Source: Nitrobacter hamburgensis X14
Lineage (GTDB): Bacteria > Pseudomonadota > Alphaproteobacteria > Rhizobiales > Xanthobacteraceae
Direction of reading: 5' to 3'
Assembly (NCBI RefSeq): GCF_000013885.1
Contig: NC_007964.1
Coordinates: 2,404,001 to 2,468,000 of the forward strand
Length of the DNA: 64,000 nt
Positions 52,829 to 62,488 of this stretch are shown in pieces (positions within the stretch are counted from its first letter, which is position 1; every line of letters begins with the position of its first letter). The notes below the pieces were generated by a model that was not told the origin of the DNA, did not search any database, and saw only the letters and a program-made list of their open reading frames with translations. The translations under genes and the position numbers were made by a program.

Positions 52829-54337
52829 TCACGGCAGCGCCGCCGCCTTGATGGCGGCGGTCGCGCTTGCATAATTATTGACGAGATTTTGCACGGAAGC
52901 CGCCGAGAGATCGAGCACCGGCTTCGGATACACGCCGAACAGGATCGTCAGCACAAACAGCGGCATCAAGGTGAGGCATTCGCGGACCGTCAGATCCTTG
53001 ATCGTCGCAAGCGACGGCTTGACCAGCGCCCCGAACACGATCTTGCGATAGAGCCACAGGGCGTAGGCCGCCGACAGGATTATGCCCGTCGTCGCCGCGA
53101 ACGCCGTCGGTATCGATACCTTGAAGGTGCCGATCAGCGACAGGAATTCACCGACGAAACCGGAGGTGCCGGGCAGCCCGACGTTGGCCATGGTGAACGT
53201 CATGAACACCAGCGCGTAGAGCGGCATCCGATTGACGAGGCCGCCATAAGCCGCGATCTCGCGGGTGTGCATACGGTCGTAAATAATGCCGACACAGAGG
53301 AACAACGCACCCGACACGATACCGTGCGAGATCATCTGGAATACGCCGCCGTGGACCCCCTGCATGGTGCCCGCGAAGATGCCCATCGTCACAAAGCCCA
53401 TGTGCGCGACCGACGAATAGGCGATCAGCTTCTTCATGTCGTCCTGCATCAGCGCGACCAGCGAGGTGTAGATGATCGCGATGGCCGAGAGCACAAAAAT
53501 CAGCGGCGCGAAATCATGCGACGCCAAAGGGAACATCGGCAGCGAGAAGCGCAGGAAGCCGTAGCCGCCCATCTTCAGCAGGATCGCTGCAAGAATCACC
53601 GAGCCCGCCGTCGGAGCCTCGACATGCGCATCCGGAAGCCAGGTATGAACGGGCCACATCGGCATCTTGACCGCAAACGATGCAAAGAAGGCGAGCCACG
53701 CCCACATCTGCAAATTGTACGGAACAGCGGTCCGCATCAACGTGGGAATGTCGGTGGTGCCGGCGTTCCAGTAGAGCGCCATGATGGCCAGTAGCATCAG
53801 CACCGAGCCGAGCAGCGTATAGAGGAAAAACTTGAAGGTGGCATAGACGCGGCGCGGGCCGCCCCAGATCCCGATGATCAGGAACATCGGAATCAAAACG
53901 CCTTCGAAGAATACATAGAACAACAACAGGTCGAGCGCCGAGAACGTGCCGACCATCAGCGTTTCCAGCACAAGAAACGCTATCATGTAGGCCGGCACCC
54001 GGCGCGAGATCGCCCGCCAGCTCGCGATAATGCAGACCGGCATCAACGCTGTAGTCAGGATCAGCAACGGCAGCGAGATGCCGTCCACGCCCATGTGATA
54101 GCGAATACCGGTCGTAAGCCAGCTCGCGTGTTCGACAAACTGAAACCCGGGATCGGCGGGATCGAAGCGCGCGACCAGAATCAGCGACACCGCAAAGGTG
54201 ACGACGGTGGTCCATAACGCAATCCAGCGCGCGGTCCTGTCCGCGGCATCATCACTGCCTCGCGCCAGTAGCCAGATCAGCAGCGCGCCGAGCAGCGGCA
54301 GGAAGGTCACAACGGAGAGGATCGGCCAGGTCGTCAT
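52829..54337 (-). CDS. nuoM: NADH-quinone oxidoreductase subunit M
   Basis: A 502-residue antiporter-like membrane subunit. Seen: YHMGVDGISLPLLILTTALM, the conserved Glu in FYVFFEGVLIPMFLIIGIWG, FFASFAVKMPMWPVHTWLPDAHVEAPTAGS-type region (split: VKMPMWPVHTWLPDAH), DMKKLIAYSSVAHMGFVTMG. It starts one base after the nuoL stop, implying coupled translation. Confidence 0.96.
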   Translation of the reverse strand: MTTWPILSVVTFLPLLGALLIWLLARGSDDAADRTARWIALWTTVVTFAVSLILVARFDPADPGFQFVEHASWLTTGIRYHMGVDGISLPLLILTTALMPVCIIASWRAISRRVPAYMIAFLVLETLMVGTFSALDLLLFYVFFEGVLIPMFLIIGIWGGPRRVYATFKFFLYTLLGSVLMLLAIMALYWNAGTTDIPTLMRTAVPYNLQMWAWLAFFASFAVKMPMWPVHTWLPDAHVEAPTAGSVILAAILLKMGGYGFLRFSLPMFPLASHDFAPLIFVLSAIAIIYTSLVALMQDDMKKLIAYSSVAHMGFVTMGIFAGTMQGVHGGVFQMISHGIVSGALFLCVGIIYDRMHTREIAAYGGLVNRMPLYALVFMTFTMANVGLPGTSGFVGEFLSLIGTFKVSIPTAFAATTGIILSAAYALWLYRKIVFGALVKPSLATIKDLTVRECLTLMPLFVLTILFGVYPKPVLDLSAASVQNLVNNYASATAAIKAAALP

Positions 54338-54338
54338 T

Positions 54339-56390
54339 TCACTGGCCTCCTACACCAAACATGAACCACGTGATCAGACCCGCAACCCCCATCAGCATCG
54401 CGAACGCATAGTGATAGAGATAGCCGGTCTGCAACCTCACCACATTGCGGGTGACATCGAGCACCCGTGCTGACACGCCATCTGGACCAAAGCCGTCAAT
54501 GACGAAGCCGTCGCCCTTCTTCCACAGGAAGCGGCCAAGCCACTTGGTCGGACGCACGACGATCAGGTCAAGCAGCTCGTCGAAGTACCACTTGTTGAGC
54601 AGAAACTGGTAGAGCATCTGGTGTTCGCGGGCGAGTTGGACCGGCAGATAGGGGCGCCGGATATAGAACAGCCAGGCCATCACAAACCCCCCAATCATCA
54701 TCGCGGTGGGCAGGAAGCCGATCGTCTCCGGGATGTGGTGCATGTCCTCGATGATGTGCGGGCGCATCTTCAGGGATTCCCGGAAGAACTCTTCGACCCC
54801 ATGACCCGTGAACAACTCCTTGAACGGGAAGCCTGCGAGGATCGAGCCGACCGCAAGGACACCGATCGGAATCAGCATCCAGATCGGACTTTCTTTCGCG
54901 GCCTGATAGTGAGCCCGATCATGTGGCTTGCCGTGGAAGGTTTTGAAAATCAGCCGCCACGAGTAGAATGAGGTCAATCCTGCCGCGATCACCGTCATCA
55001 GGAAGCCGTAGTACGCGAATGGATTGTGAGACACGTAGGCGGATTCGATGACCGCATCCTTCGAAAAATAGCCGGCCATCAGCGGAAATCCCGTCAGCGA
55101 CAGCGTGCCGATCACCATAACGAAATACGTGTAGGGGATGCGATCCTTCAGGCCGCCCATATTGCGGATATCCTGCTCGTGATGCATCGCATAAATCACC
55201 GATCCCGAGCCCAAGAACAGCAGCGCCTTGAAGAAGGCGTGGGTGAACAAATGGAACATGCCGACGGAGTAGGCCCCCGCTCCCATCGCGACGAACATGT
55301 AGCCGAGCTGCGAGCATGTCGAATAGGCTATTATCCGCTTGATGTCGTTCTGCACGAGACCGATCGTCGCCGCGAAGAACGCCGTGGTCGCGCCGATGAA
55401 CATCACGAAAGCCTGCGCATCCGGCGCCAGTTCAAACAACGGCGACAGCCGCGCCACCATGAACACTCCGGCGGTCACCATGGTCGCCGCATGGATCAGC
55501 GCCGATACCGGCGTCGGGCCTTCCATGGCGTCCGGCAACCAGGTGTGCAACAGGAACTGAGCCGACTTGCCCATGGCGCCCATGAACAGCAGCAGACAGA
55601 TTAACGTCAGCGCGTTGACGTCCCAGGCGAGGAAGTGGACCGTCTTTCCGGTCAATCCCGGCGCTGCGCTGAAGATGGTATCGAAATCGATCGAGCCGAT
55701 CAGCATGAACACCGCAAAGATGCCGAGCGAGAAACCGAAGTCGCCGATGCGGTTGACCACGAACGCCTTGATGGCCGCCGCATTCGCCGAGGGCTTCCGA
55801 TACCAGAATCCGATCAACAAATAGCTGGCAAGACCGACGCCTTCCCAACCGAAGAACATCTGCACCAGATTGTCCGACGTCACCAGCATCAGCATCGCGA
55901 AGGTGAACAGCGACAGATAGCCGAAAAAGCGCGGGCAGTTCGGATCCTCGTCCATGTAACCGATGGAATAAAAATGCACCAGCGCCGACACGGTGTTGAC
56001 GACTACCAGCATCACCGCCGTCAGCGTATCGACCCGCAACGACCACGCGATTTGCAAATCGCCCGAATTAATCCACGAAAGCAGCGTTATCCGTGCATCG
56101 TGATGCATGAAGCCGACATCGACCAACACCACCCATGACAGGCCGGCCGACACGATCAGAAGGATCGTGGTGATCAGCTCGGCGGCGCGCGATCCCGCCG
56201 CCGGCGGCTCGCTGATATGATGGTCGTCGTGCCCGTGACTATCATGCGCGGTCGCCGCGTGAGCATCACCATGAGCGTCGTGATGATCGACCGTATCGCC
56301 ACCAGGGTTGCGTCCACGCGCGCCCACCAGCGAGATCAGCCCGGCGAGGATCGCGCCGACCAGCGGCAAAAAGACGATTGCCTCGATCAT
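54339..56390 (-). CDS. nuoL: NADH-quinone oxidoreductase subunit L
   Basis: A 683-residue antiporter-like subunit with a C-terminal lateral helix. Seen: RVDTLTAVMLVVVNTVSALV, FFGWEGVGLASYLLIGFWY, KSAQFLLHTWLPDAMEGPTP, DIKRIIAYSTCSQLGYMFVA. The loop after the first helix carries a His/Asp-rich segment (DTVDHHDAHGDAHAATAHDS, then HGHDDHH), an unusual metal-binding-like insertion about 30 residues long. It is separated from nuoK by 83 bases containing a palindrome. Confidence 0.96.
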   Translation of the reverse strand: MIEAIVFLPLVGAILAGLISLVGARGRNPGGDTVDHHDAHGDAHAATAHDSHGHDDHHISEPPAAGSRAAELITTILLIVSAGLSWVVLVDVGFMHHDARITLLSWINSGDLQIAWSLRVDTLTAVMLVVVNTVSALVHFYSIGYMDEDPNCPRFFGYLSLFTFAMLMLVTSDNLVQMFFGWEGVGLASYLLIGFWYRKPSANAAAIKAFVVNRIGDFGFSLGIFAVFMLIGSIDFDTIFSAAPGLTGKTVHFLAWDVNALTLICLLLFMGAMGKSAQFLLHTWLPDAMEGPTPVSALIHAATMVTAGVFMVARLSPLFELAPDAQAFVMFIGATTAFFAATIGLVQNDIKRIIAYSTCSQLGYMFVAMGAGAYSVGMFHLFTHAFFKALLFLGSGSVIYAMHHEQDIRNMGGLKDRIPYTYFVMVIGTLSLTGFPLMAGYFSKDAVIESAYVSHNPFAYYGFLMTVIAAGLTSFYSWRLIFKTFHGKPHDRAHYQAAKESPIWMLIPIGVLAVGSILAGFPFKELFTGHGVEEFFRESLKMRPHIIEDMHHIPETIGFLPTAMMIGGFVMAWLFYIRRPYLPVQLAREHQMLYQFLLNKWYFDELLDLIVVRPTKWLGRFLWKKGDGFVIDGFGPDGVSARVLDVTRNVVRLQTGYLYHYAFAMLMGVAGLITWFMFGVGGQ

Positions 56391-56404
56391 GTACCCACCT
56401 CATG

Positions 56405-56473
56405 GAGCATGACCCCGCAGCCAACGGACCCGTTGGCTGGAGAAAGCCGGTCCTCACCCTTCCGGATCATGCT
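56405..56473 (+). repeat. Palindromic repeat with nested hairpin between nuoK and nuoL
   Basis: Outer arms GAGCATGACCC and CCGGATCATGCTT form a decayed copy of the GAGCATGATCC...GGATCATGCTC repeat common in Bradyrhizobium-type genomes. Inside lies a perfect 9-bp hairpin CAGCCAACG-gacc-CGTTGGCTG. It ends at the nuoK stop codon. Confidence 0.65.
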
Positions 56474-56782
56474 TCAGCCCTTCATCAGGTTAACGTCCTC
56501 AACCGCGATCGAACCGCGGTTGCGGAAATACACAACGAGAACAGCAAGACCGATCGCCGCCTCGGCCGCGGCGACCGTAAGCACCAGCAGCGCAAACACC
56601 TGTCCAACGATGTCGCCCAGGAACGCTGAAAACGCCACCAGGTTGATATTGACCGCCAGCAGGATCAGCTCCACCGACATCAGGATGACGATGATGTTCT
56701 TGCGGTTGAGGAAGATACCGAGAATCCCCAACGTGAACAGGATCGCGCCGACCGCCAGATAATGCCCGAGCCCGATCGTCAT
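56474..56782 (-). CDS. nuoK: NADH-quinone oxidoreductase subunit K
   Basis: A 102-residue, three-helix membrane subunit of complex I with the conserved Glu residues in [19 protein letters not shown] and [18 protein letters not shown]. The start at 56782 overlaps the nuoJ stop (ATGA), which is why it was preferred to an ATG three codons upstream. Confidence 0.96.
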
Positions 56783-57417
56783 TTCACCCACTCTGCTGCG
56801 TCGGCGTCCTGCAACCCCCGTCCGGAAGCGACCTTGCGAACGCTCATGGCCATCTCGGGAGTCCGCGCGTTCTGGACATTGATATCCTGCCGCTTGACGC
56901 TTGCCCTGTGCCGCAGCGTCAGCACGATGGCGCCGACCATCGCCACCAGCAACACCATGCCGGCAAGCTGGAAATAATGAATGTACTTCGTATAGAGCAC
57001 GAGGCCGATCGCCTCGGTGTTGCTGACGTCGCCCGGAATGGCTGCGGTGATCGATTTCGTCACGGTTGGATTGAGGGTCCAGCCTCCGACGACGAGCAGC
57101 AGTTCCAGCAAAAAGATCGCTGCGATCACCAGGCCGAGCGGCAAATATTCGAGAAAACCCTCGCGCAATTCGGCGAAATTCACATCCAGCATCATGATGA
57201 CAAACAGGAACAACACCGCGACTGCGCCGACATAGACCACGACGAGGATCATCGCGAGAAATTCCGCACCCATCAGGATGAACAAGCCGGCGGCGTTGAC
57301 GAACGCCAGAATCAGGAACAGCACCGAGTGCACGGGATTGCGCGACGAAATAACCATAGCGGCGGATGCGACGCAGACGCCGGCGAACAGATAGAAGAAC
57401 AGCGCGGGAAGGATCAT
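56779..57417 (-). CDS. nuoJ: NADH-quinone oxidoreductase subunit J
   Basis: A 212-residue membrane subunit of complex I with five helices. Seen: [34 protein letters not shown] start (split: [16 protein letters not shown]), [20 protein letters not shown] with the pi-bulge Tyr/Gly region, and [17 protein letters not shown]. It overlaps nuoK by four bases and is separated from nuoI by 93 bases with a strong palindrome. Confidence 0.96.
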
Positions 57418-57433
57418 CTAGACGCCTCCACTC

Positions 57434-57457
57434 CCTCTCCCCGCCTGCGGGGAGAGG
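57434..57457 (+). repeat. Strong palindrome between nuoI and nuoJ
   Basis: A perfect 11-bp stem CCTCTCCCCGC / GCGGGGAGAGG with a CT loop, of the CCTCTCCCC...GGGGAGAGG type scattered in Rhodopseudomonas and Bradyrhizobium genomes. No T-run on either side. Confidence 0.75.
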
Positions 57458-57510
57458 TGAAGAACGACATCCGTTCTATCGGCTGACGAACAAGACATTG
57501 TGCCCTCACT

Positions 57511-57999
57511 TCACCGATACGGCGCGTCGAGTTCGATCGCTTTCGCGATCTCGCGTTCCCAGCGGTCGCCATTGGCGAGCAGCTTGGCCTTGTCATAATA
57601 GAGTTCCTCGCGGGTCTCGGTCGCGAATTCGAAATTCGGCCCCTCGACGATGGCGTCGACCGGACAGGCCTCCTGACACAATCCGCAATAGATGCACTTC
57701 ACCATGTCGATGTCGTAGCGCACGGTGCGCCGCGTGCCGTCGTTGCGGCGCGGGCCGGCCTCGATGGTGATGGCTTGCGCCGGACAGATCGCCTCGCACA
57801 GCTTGCAGGCGATACAGCGCTCCTCGCCGTTCGGGTAGCGGCGCAATGCATGTTCGCCGCGGAATCGCGGCGAGATCGGATTCTTCTCGAAGGGATAATT
57901 GATGGTCGCCTTCGGCTGGAAGAAATAGCGCATGGTGAGGAAGAACGCCGACACGAATTCGGTCAGCAGAAGCGCACGGGCTGTTGCATTGATACTCAT
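57511..57999 (-). CDS. nuoI: NADH-quinone oxidoreductase subunit I
   Basis: A 162-residue peripheral-arm subunit binding two [4Fe-4S] clusters (N6a, N6b): CIACKLCEAICPAQA and CIYCGLCQEACPVDA. The family segment FRGEHALRRYPNGEERCIAC is complete. It starts seven bases after nuoH. Confidence 0.97.
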   Translation of the reverse strand: MSINATARALLLTEFVSAFFLTMRYFFQPKATINYPFEKNPISPRFRGEHALRRYPNGEERCIACKLCEAICPAQAITIEAGPRRNDGTRRTVRYDIDMVKCIYCGLCQEACPVDAIVEGPNFEFATETREELYYDKAKLLANGDRWEREIAKAIELDAPYR

Positions 58000-58006
58000 G
58001 ACAACC

Positions 58007-59077
58007 TCACTTCGGCGCGATGTCGGCGAACTGCAACACGCCCGCCACGATCACCACCATAGCCAGCGACAGCGGCAGAAACACCTTCCAGCCGAGCCGC
58101 ATCAGTTGATCGTAGCGATAGCGCGGCACGATCGCCTTCGCCATCGCGAACAGGAAGAACATGAAGAACAGTTTCAGCGAGAACCAGATCACGCCGGGCA
58201 CCCAGTTGAACGGCGGCAGATCGATCGGCGGCAGCCAGCCGCCCATGAAGAGAATCGCGCCCATCGCGCACATGGTGGTGATCGCGACGTACTCGCCGAG
58301 CATGAACAACAGATACGGCGTCGAGCCGTACTCGACCATGAAGCCTGCGACGAGTTCCGATTCCGCCTCGACCAGGTCGAACGGCGGGCGGTTGGTCTCG
58401 GCCAGGGCCGAAACGTAAAACACCACGAACATCGGCAGCAAAGGCAGCCAATACCAGTTCAGGAATGTCAGCCATGGCAATCCGATCAGGCTGCCGAGAC
58501 CCCGGACATGCTGCGCCTCGACGATGGCCGAGAGGTTCAGTGAGCCCGCGCAGAGCAATACCGTGATGAAAACGAAGCCGATCGAGACTTCGTACGAGAC
58601 CATCTGCGCTGCCGAACGCAATGCCGCAAGGAATGGATATTTCGAGTTCGACGACCAGCCGGCCATGATGATGCCGTAGATCGACAGCGACGAAATCGCG
58701 AAGATGTAGAGAATCCCGACATTGATGTCGGAAATCACCCAATTCAGATTGACCGGAATCACCGCCCACGCCGCCAGCGCCAGCACGCAGGTGACCAGCG
58801 GCGCCAGCAGGAACACGCCCTTGTTGGAGCCGGACGGAATAATCGGTTCCTTCAGCACGAACTTGAGCAGGTCCGCGAAGGATTGCAGCAAACCCCACGG
58901 CCCGACCACGTTCGGGCCGCGCCTGATCTGCACCGCCGCCCAGATCTTGCGGTCGGCGAGCAGGATGTAGGCGATCGCGATCAGCAGCACCACGAGCAGC
59001 AACACGCTCTGCGCGACCATCACGATCAGCGGCCAGAGAAAGTCCGTCCAGAACGGGGCTGCGAAGAATTCGGCCAT
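58007..59077 (-). CDS. nuoH: NADH-quinone oxidoreductase subunit H
   Basis: A 356-residue, eight-helix membrane subunit lining the quinone channel. Seen: ADRKIWAAVQIRRGPNVVGP, GWSSNSKYPFLAALRSAAQM, SYEVSIGFVF, ETNRPPFDLVEAESELVAGF and VPRYRYDQLMRLGWKVFLPL. The ATG at 59077 follows GGAG nine bases upstream; a 17-codon extension was rejected. Confidence 0.97.
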   Translation of the reverse strand: MAEFFAAPFWTDFLWPLIVMVAQSVLLLVVLLIAIAYILLADRKIWAAVQIRRGPNVVGPWGLLQSFADLLKFVLKEPIIPSGSNKGVFLLAPLVTCVLALAAWAVIPVNLNWVISDINVGILYIFAISSLSIYGIIMAGWSSNSKYPFLAALRSAAQMVSYEVSIGFVFITVLLCAGSLNLSAIVEAQHVRGLGSLIGLPWLTFLNWYWLPLLPMFVVFYVSALAETNRPPFDLVEAESELVAGFMVEYGSTPYLLFMLGEYVAITTMCAMGAILFMGGWLPPIDLPPFNWVPGVIWFSLKLFFMFFLFAMAKAIVPRYRYDQLMRLGWKVFLPLSLAMVVIVAGVLQFADIAPK

Positions 59078-59082
59078 CACGC

Positions 59083-61158
59083 TCACTCCGCCGCCGTCAG
59101 CATGCGACCAGACGCAAGCCGCGAGCATTCCGCCATCACAGCCGAGGCCCGCGCGATCGGGTTGGTCAGATAATAATCGTCAACCGCAGCCTTGAACGGC
59201 GATTTCTCGATGCTGCCGCCCCTGCCGGCAAGATTTTTGATCGCGCCGGAATCGCCGCCCTCGATCCGGTCGATCCGCATCAGGTGCGGCACCGCCTTGA
59301 ACATCGCCTGCCGCAGCGCCGCCAGCGAGTCATAGCCGAGGGTCTTGCCCAGCACTTCGGATAACGCGCGGATAATCGCCCAGTCTTCCCGCGCCTCGCC
59401 CGGAGGGAAGCCAGCGCGGTTCGCCATCTGCACCCGGCCTTCGGTGTTGGCATAAATGCCGGTCTTCTCGGTATAGGCGGCGCCCGGCAAAATGACGTCG
59501 GCGCGGTGCGCGCCCGCGTCGCCGTGAGTCCCGATATAGACGACGAACACGCCGTCCGGCACCTTGATCTCGTCGGCGCCGAGCGAGAACAGAACATCAA
59601 GTTCACCCGGCGCGGTCATCCGCGCTGCGTTCAGGCCGCCCTTCCCCGGCGCGAAGCCGAGGTCCAGCGCGCCCACCCGCGACGCCGCATCGTGAAGCAC
59701 CGCAAATCCATTCCAGCCGTCCTTCAGCGCGCCGATAGTCACGGCGAGCTTGGCCGCCGCCGCGAGAATGGCCCCGCCGTCGCGCCGCGATGTCGCGCCC
59801 GCGCCGACCAGTACGATCGGATTGTTCGCGCCTTTCAGCACACCGAGAAACCCGTTCTTGCCGGCGGCGAGGTCCGCGAGCGAATCCGCACCGGCGCCGA
59901 GATAATCATGGTCGTAAGTCAGGTCGGCGCGCTCGCCGATCACGCCGATCTTGAGCTGACCGGTCCGCCAGCGCTTGCGGATGCGCGCATTGAGGATCGC
60001 CGCTTCCTTGCGCGGGTTCGATCCCACGATCAGCAGCGCGTCGGCCTGCTCGATGCCGGCGATGGTCGGATTGAAAATGTACGATGCCCGCCCCAGCGCC
60101 GGATTGAAGGCGTCGCCGCCCTGCACCGCGATGTTGACCGAGCCGAGCTTCGACAGCAGGTCCTTCAGCGCGAACATTTCTTCCACGGCCGCAAGATCGC
60201 CGGCGATCGCGCCGATCCGCTTGCCGTCTGCCCGCGTCACTTTCGCAGCGATCGCAGCGAACGCTTCGGGCCACGAGGCTACGCGGAGCGCGCCGTTTTC
60301 ACGGATGTAGGGGCGATCGAGCCGCTGGGTACGCAGCCCATCGACGATGTGGCGGGTCTTGTCGGAGATCCACTCCTCGTTCACGGCCTCATTGACGCGC
60401 GGCAGGATACGCATCACTTCGCGCCCGCGCGTGTCGACCCGAATGGCCGAGCCGACCGCGTCCATCACATCGATGGATTGGGTTTTGCCGAGTTCCCATG
60501 GCCTTGCGGCGAACGCGTAGGGCTTCGAGGTCAATGCGCCGACTGGACAGATATCAACGAGGTTGCCCTGCAATTCAGACGTGAGCGCGCTCTCAAGGTA
60601 GGTGGTGATCTCCATGTCCTCGCCGCGGCCGGTCGCACCCATTTCCGGCGCGCCGCAGATCTCCGCGGAGAAGCGGACGCAGCGCGTGCACTGGATGCAG
60701 CGGTTCATCGAGGTCTTGACCAGCGCGCCGAGATACTTGTCCTCGACCGCACGCTTGTTCTCGGCGAAACGCGAGGTATCGACGCCGTACCCCATCGCCT
60801 GATCCTGCAAATCACACTCGCCGCCCTGATCGCAGATCGGGCAATCGAGCGGATGGTTGATCAGCAGGAATTCCATCACGCCTTCGCGCGCCTTCTTCAC
60901 CATCGGCGACCGCGTGGAGATTTGCGGCGGCTCACCGTTCGGACCCGGACGGCAGTCGCGCACGCCCCAGGCGCAGCTCGCGACCGGCTTCGGCCCGCCC
61001 TTGACCTCGACAAGGCACATCCGGCAGTTGCCCGCGATCGACAGCCGCTCGTGGTAGCAGAAACGCGGAATCTCGGCGCCCGCAGCCTCGCACGCCTGCA
61101 GCAGCGTATATTCGGCGGGTACGTCGATCTCTTTGCCGTCGATGATAAGCTTCGTCAT
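59083..61158 (-). CDS. nuoG: NADH-quinone oxidoreductase subunit G
   Basis: A 691-residue iron-sulfur subunit of the NADH arm. N-terminal ferredoxin domain (RFCYHERLSIAGNCRMCLVE, N1b), the His-Cys N5 and N4 region (CPICDQGGECDLQDQAMGYG, CIQCTRCVRFSAEICGAPEM, VDICPVGALTSKPYAF), then a molybdopterin-oxidoreductase-like domain without cofactor residues. The start at 61158 (MTKLIIDGKEIDV) lies four bases after the nuoF stop; a 33-codon extension rich in Arg was rejected. Confidence 0.97.
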   Translation of the reverse strand: MTKLIIDGKEIDVPAEYTLLQACEAAGAEIPRFCYHERLSIAGNCRMCLVEVKGGPKPVASCAWGVRDCRPGPNGEPPQISTRSPMVKKAREGVMEFLLINHPLDCPICDQGGECDLQDQAMGYGVDTSRFAENKRAVEDKYLGALVKTSMNRCIQCTRCVRFSAEICGAPEMGATGRGEDMEITTYLESALTSELQGNLVDICPVGALTSKPYAFAARPWELGKTQSIDVMDAVGSAIRVDTRGREVMRILPRVNEAVNEEWISDKTRHIVDGLRTQRLDRPYIRENGALRVASWPEAFAAIAAKVTRADGKRIGAIAGDLAAVEEMFALKDLLSKLGSVNIAVQGGDAFNPALGRASYIFNPTIAGIEQADALLIVGSNPRKEAAILNARIRKRWRTGQLKIGVIGERADLTYDHDYLGAGADSLADLAAGKNGFLGVLKGANNPIVLVGAGATSRRDGGAILAAAAKLAVTIGALKDGWNGFAVLHDAASRVGALDLGFAPGKGGLNAARMTAPGELDVLFSLGADEIKVPDGVFVVYIGTHGDAGAHRADVILPGAAYTEKTGIYANTEGRVQMANRAGFPPGEAREDWAIIRALSEVLGKTLGYDSLAALRQAMFKAVPHLMRIDRIEGGDSGAIKNLAGRGGSIEKSPFKAAVDDYYLTNPIARASAVMAECSRLASGRMLTAAE

Positions 61159-61162
61159 GGCC

Positions 61163-62488
61163 CTACTCCGCCGCGACCATGCGCGCGGGATCGAGGATGC
61201 CCTGATCGTCGCGGTCGGCGTTATGCGAATACTGGTCGATGCGCGCCTCGATCTCATGACGGAAGTGCGCGATCAGTCCCTGAATCGGCCAGGCCGCCGC
61301 GTCGCCGAGCGCGCAGATGGTGTGGCCTTCGACCTGCTTGGTGACCTCGAGCAGCATGTCGATCTCGCGCTTGTGGGCGCGGCCGTCGGCCATCCGGGTC
61401 AGCACTCGCCACATCCAGCCGGTGCCCTCCCGGCACGGCGTACACTGGCCGCAGCTCTCGTGCTTGTAGAAATACGAAATGCGCGCGATCGCCCGGATCA
61501 GATCGGTCGACTTGTCCATGACGATGACGGCGGCGGTGCCGAGACCGGAGCGCAGCTTGCCGAGGCTGTCGAAGTCCATCGGCGTATCGATGATCTGCTC
61601 GGCCGGCACCATGCGCACCGACGAGCCGCCCGGAATGACCGCCTTGAGGTTGTTCCAGCCGCCGCGGATGCCGCCGCAATGGGTGTCGATCAATTCGCGA
61701 AACGTGATTCCCATCGCCTCTTCGACGTTACAGGGACGTTCGACGTGACCCGAAATACAAAACAGCTTGGTGCCGACATTGTTGGGACGGCCGATCCCGG
61801 CGAACCAGGCCGCGCCACGGCGCAGGATATCCGGCGCCACCGCAATCGACTCGACGTTGTTCACGGTCGTCGGGCAACCGTAGAGACCAACATTGGCCGG
61901 GAATGGCGGCTTCAGCCGCGGCTGGCCCTTTTTGCCTTCCAGGCTCTCCAGTAGCGCTGTCTCCTCGCCGCAGATGTAGGCCCCTGCGCCGTGGGCGACA
62001 TACAGATCGAATGGGAAGCCGTGGATATTATCCTTGCCGATCAGTCTGGCCTCATAGGCCTCGTCGATAGCGGCCTGGAGATGCTCGCGCTCGCGGATGA
62101 ATTCGCCGCGAATGTAGATATAGCCGGCATGGGCGCCCATCCCGACGCCGGCCAGCAGACAGCCCTCGATCAAAAGATGCGGATCGTGCCGCATGATCTC
62201 GCGATCCTTGCAGGTGCCGGGTTCCGACTCGTCGGCATTGACGACGAGGTAGCTCGGCCGGCCGTCGGCGTTGTCCTTCGGCATGAAGGACCACTTCATG
62301 CCGGTCGGAAATCCGGCCCCGCCGCGGCCGCGCAGGCCCGACGCCTTCATCTCGCTGATAATCCAGTCGCGACCCTTGTCGACGATCGTCCTGGTGCCGT
62401 CCCACGCGCCACGGCGGCGCGCGCCGGCGAGCCGCCAGTCGTCGAGGCCGTAGAGGTTGCGGAAGATGCGATCCTTGTCGTCGAGCAT
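61163..62488 (-). CDS. nuoF: NADH-quinone oxidoreductase subunit F
   Basis: A 441-residue subunit holding FMN, the NADH site and [4Fe-4S] cluster N3. Seen: GLRGRGGAGFPTGMKWSFMP, NADESEPGTCKDREIM, GAGAYICGEETALLESLEGK, and ESCGQCTPCREGTGWMWRVL. Its start codon shares one base with the nuoE stop. Confidence 0.97.
   Translation of the reverse strand: MLDDKDRIFRNLYGLDDWRLAGARRRGAWDGTRTIVDKGRDWIISEMKASGLRGRGGAGFPTGMKWSFMPKDNADGRPSYLVVNADESEPGTCKDREIMRHDPHLLIEGCLLAGVGMGAHAGYIYIRGEFIREREHLQAAIDEAYEARLIGKDNIHGFPFDLYVAHGAGAYICGEETALLESLEGKKGQPRLKPPFPANVGLYGCPTTVNNVESIAVAPDILRRGAAWFAGIGRPNNVGTKLFCISGHVERPCNVEEAMGITFRELIDTHCGGIRGGWNNLKAVIPGGSSVRMVPAEQIIDTPMDFDSLGKLRSGLGTAAVIVMDKSTDLIRAIARISYFYKHESCGQCTPCREGTGWMWRVLTRMADGRAHKREIDMLLEVTKQVEGHTICALGDAAAWPIQGLIAHFRHEIEARIDQYSHNADRDDQGILDPARMVAAE

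Noticed and set aside
59506..61344. 612-codon + strand frame
   Set aside because: Antisense to nuoG and the end of nuoF; Arg/Asp/His-rich mirror product.
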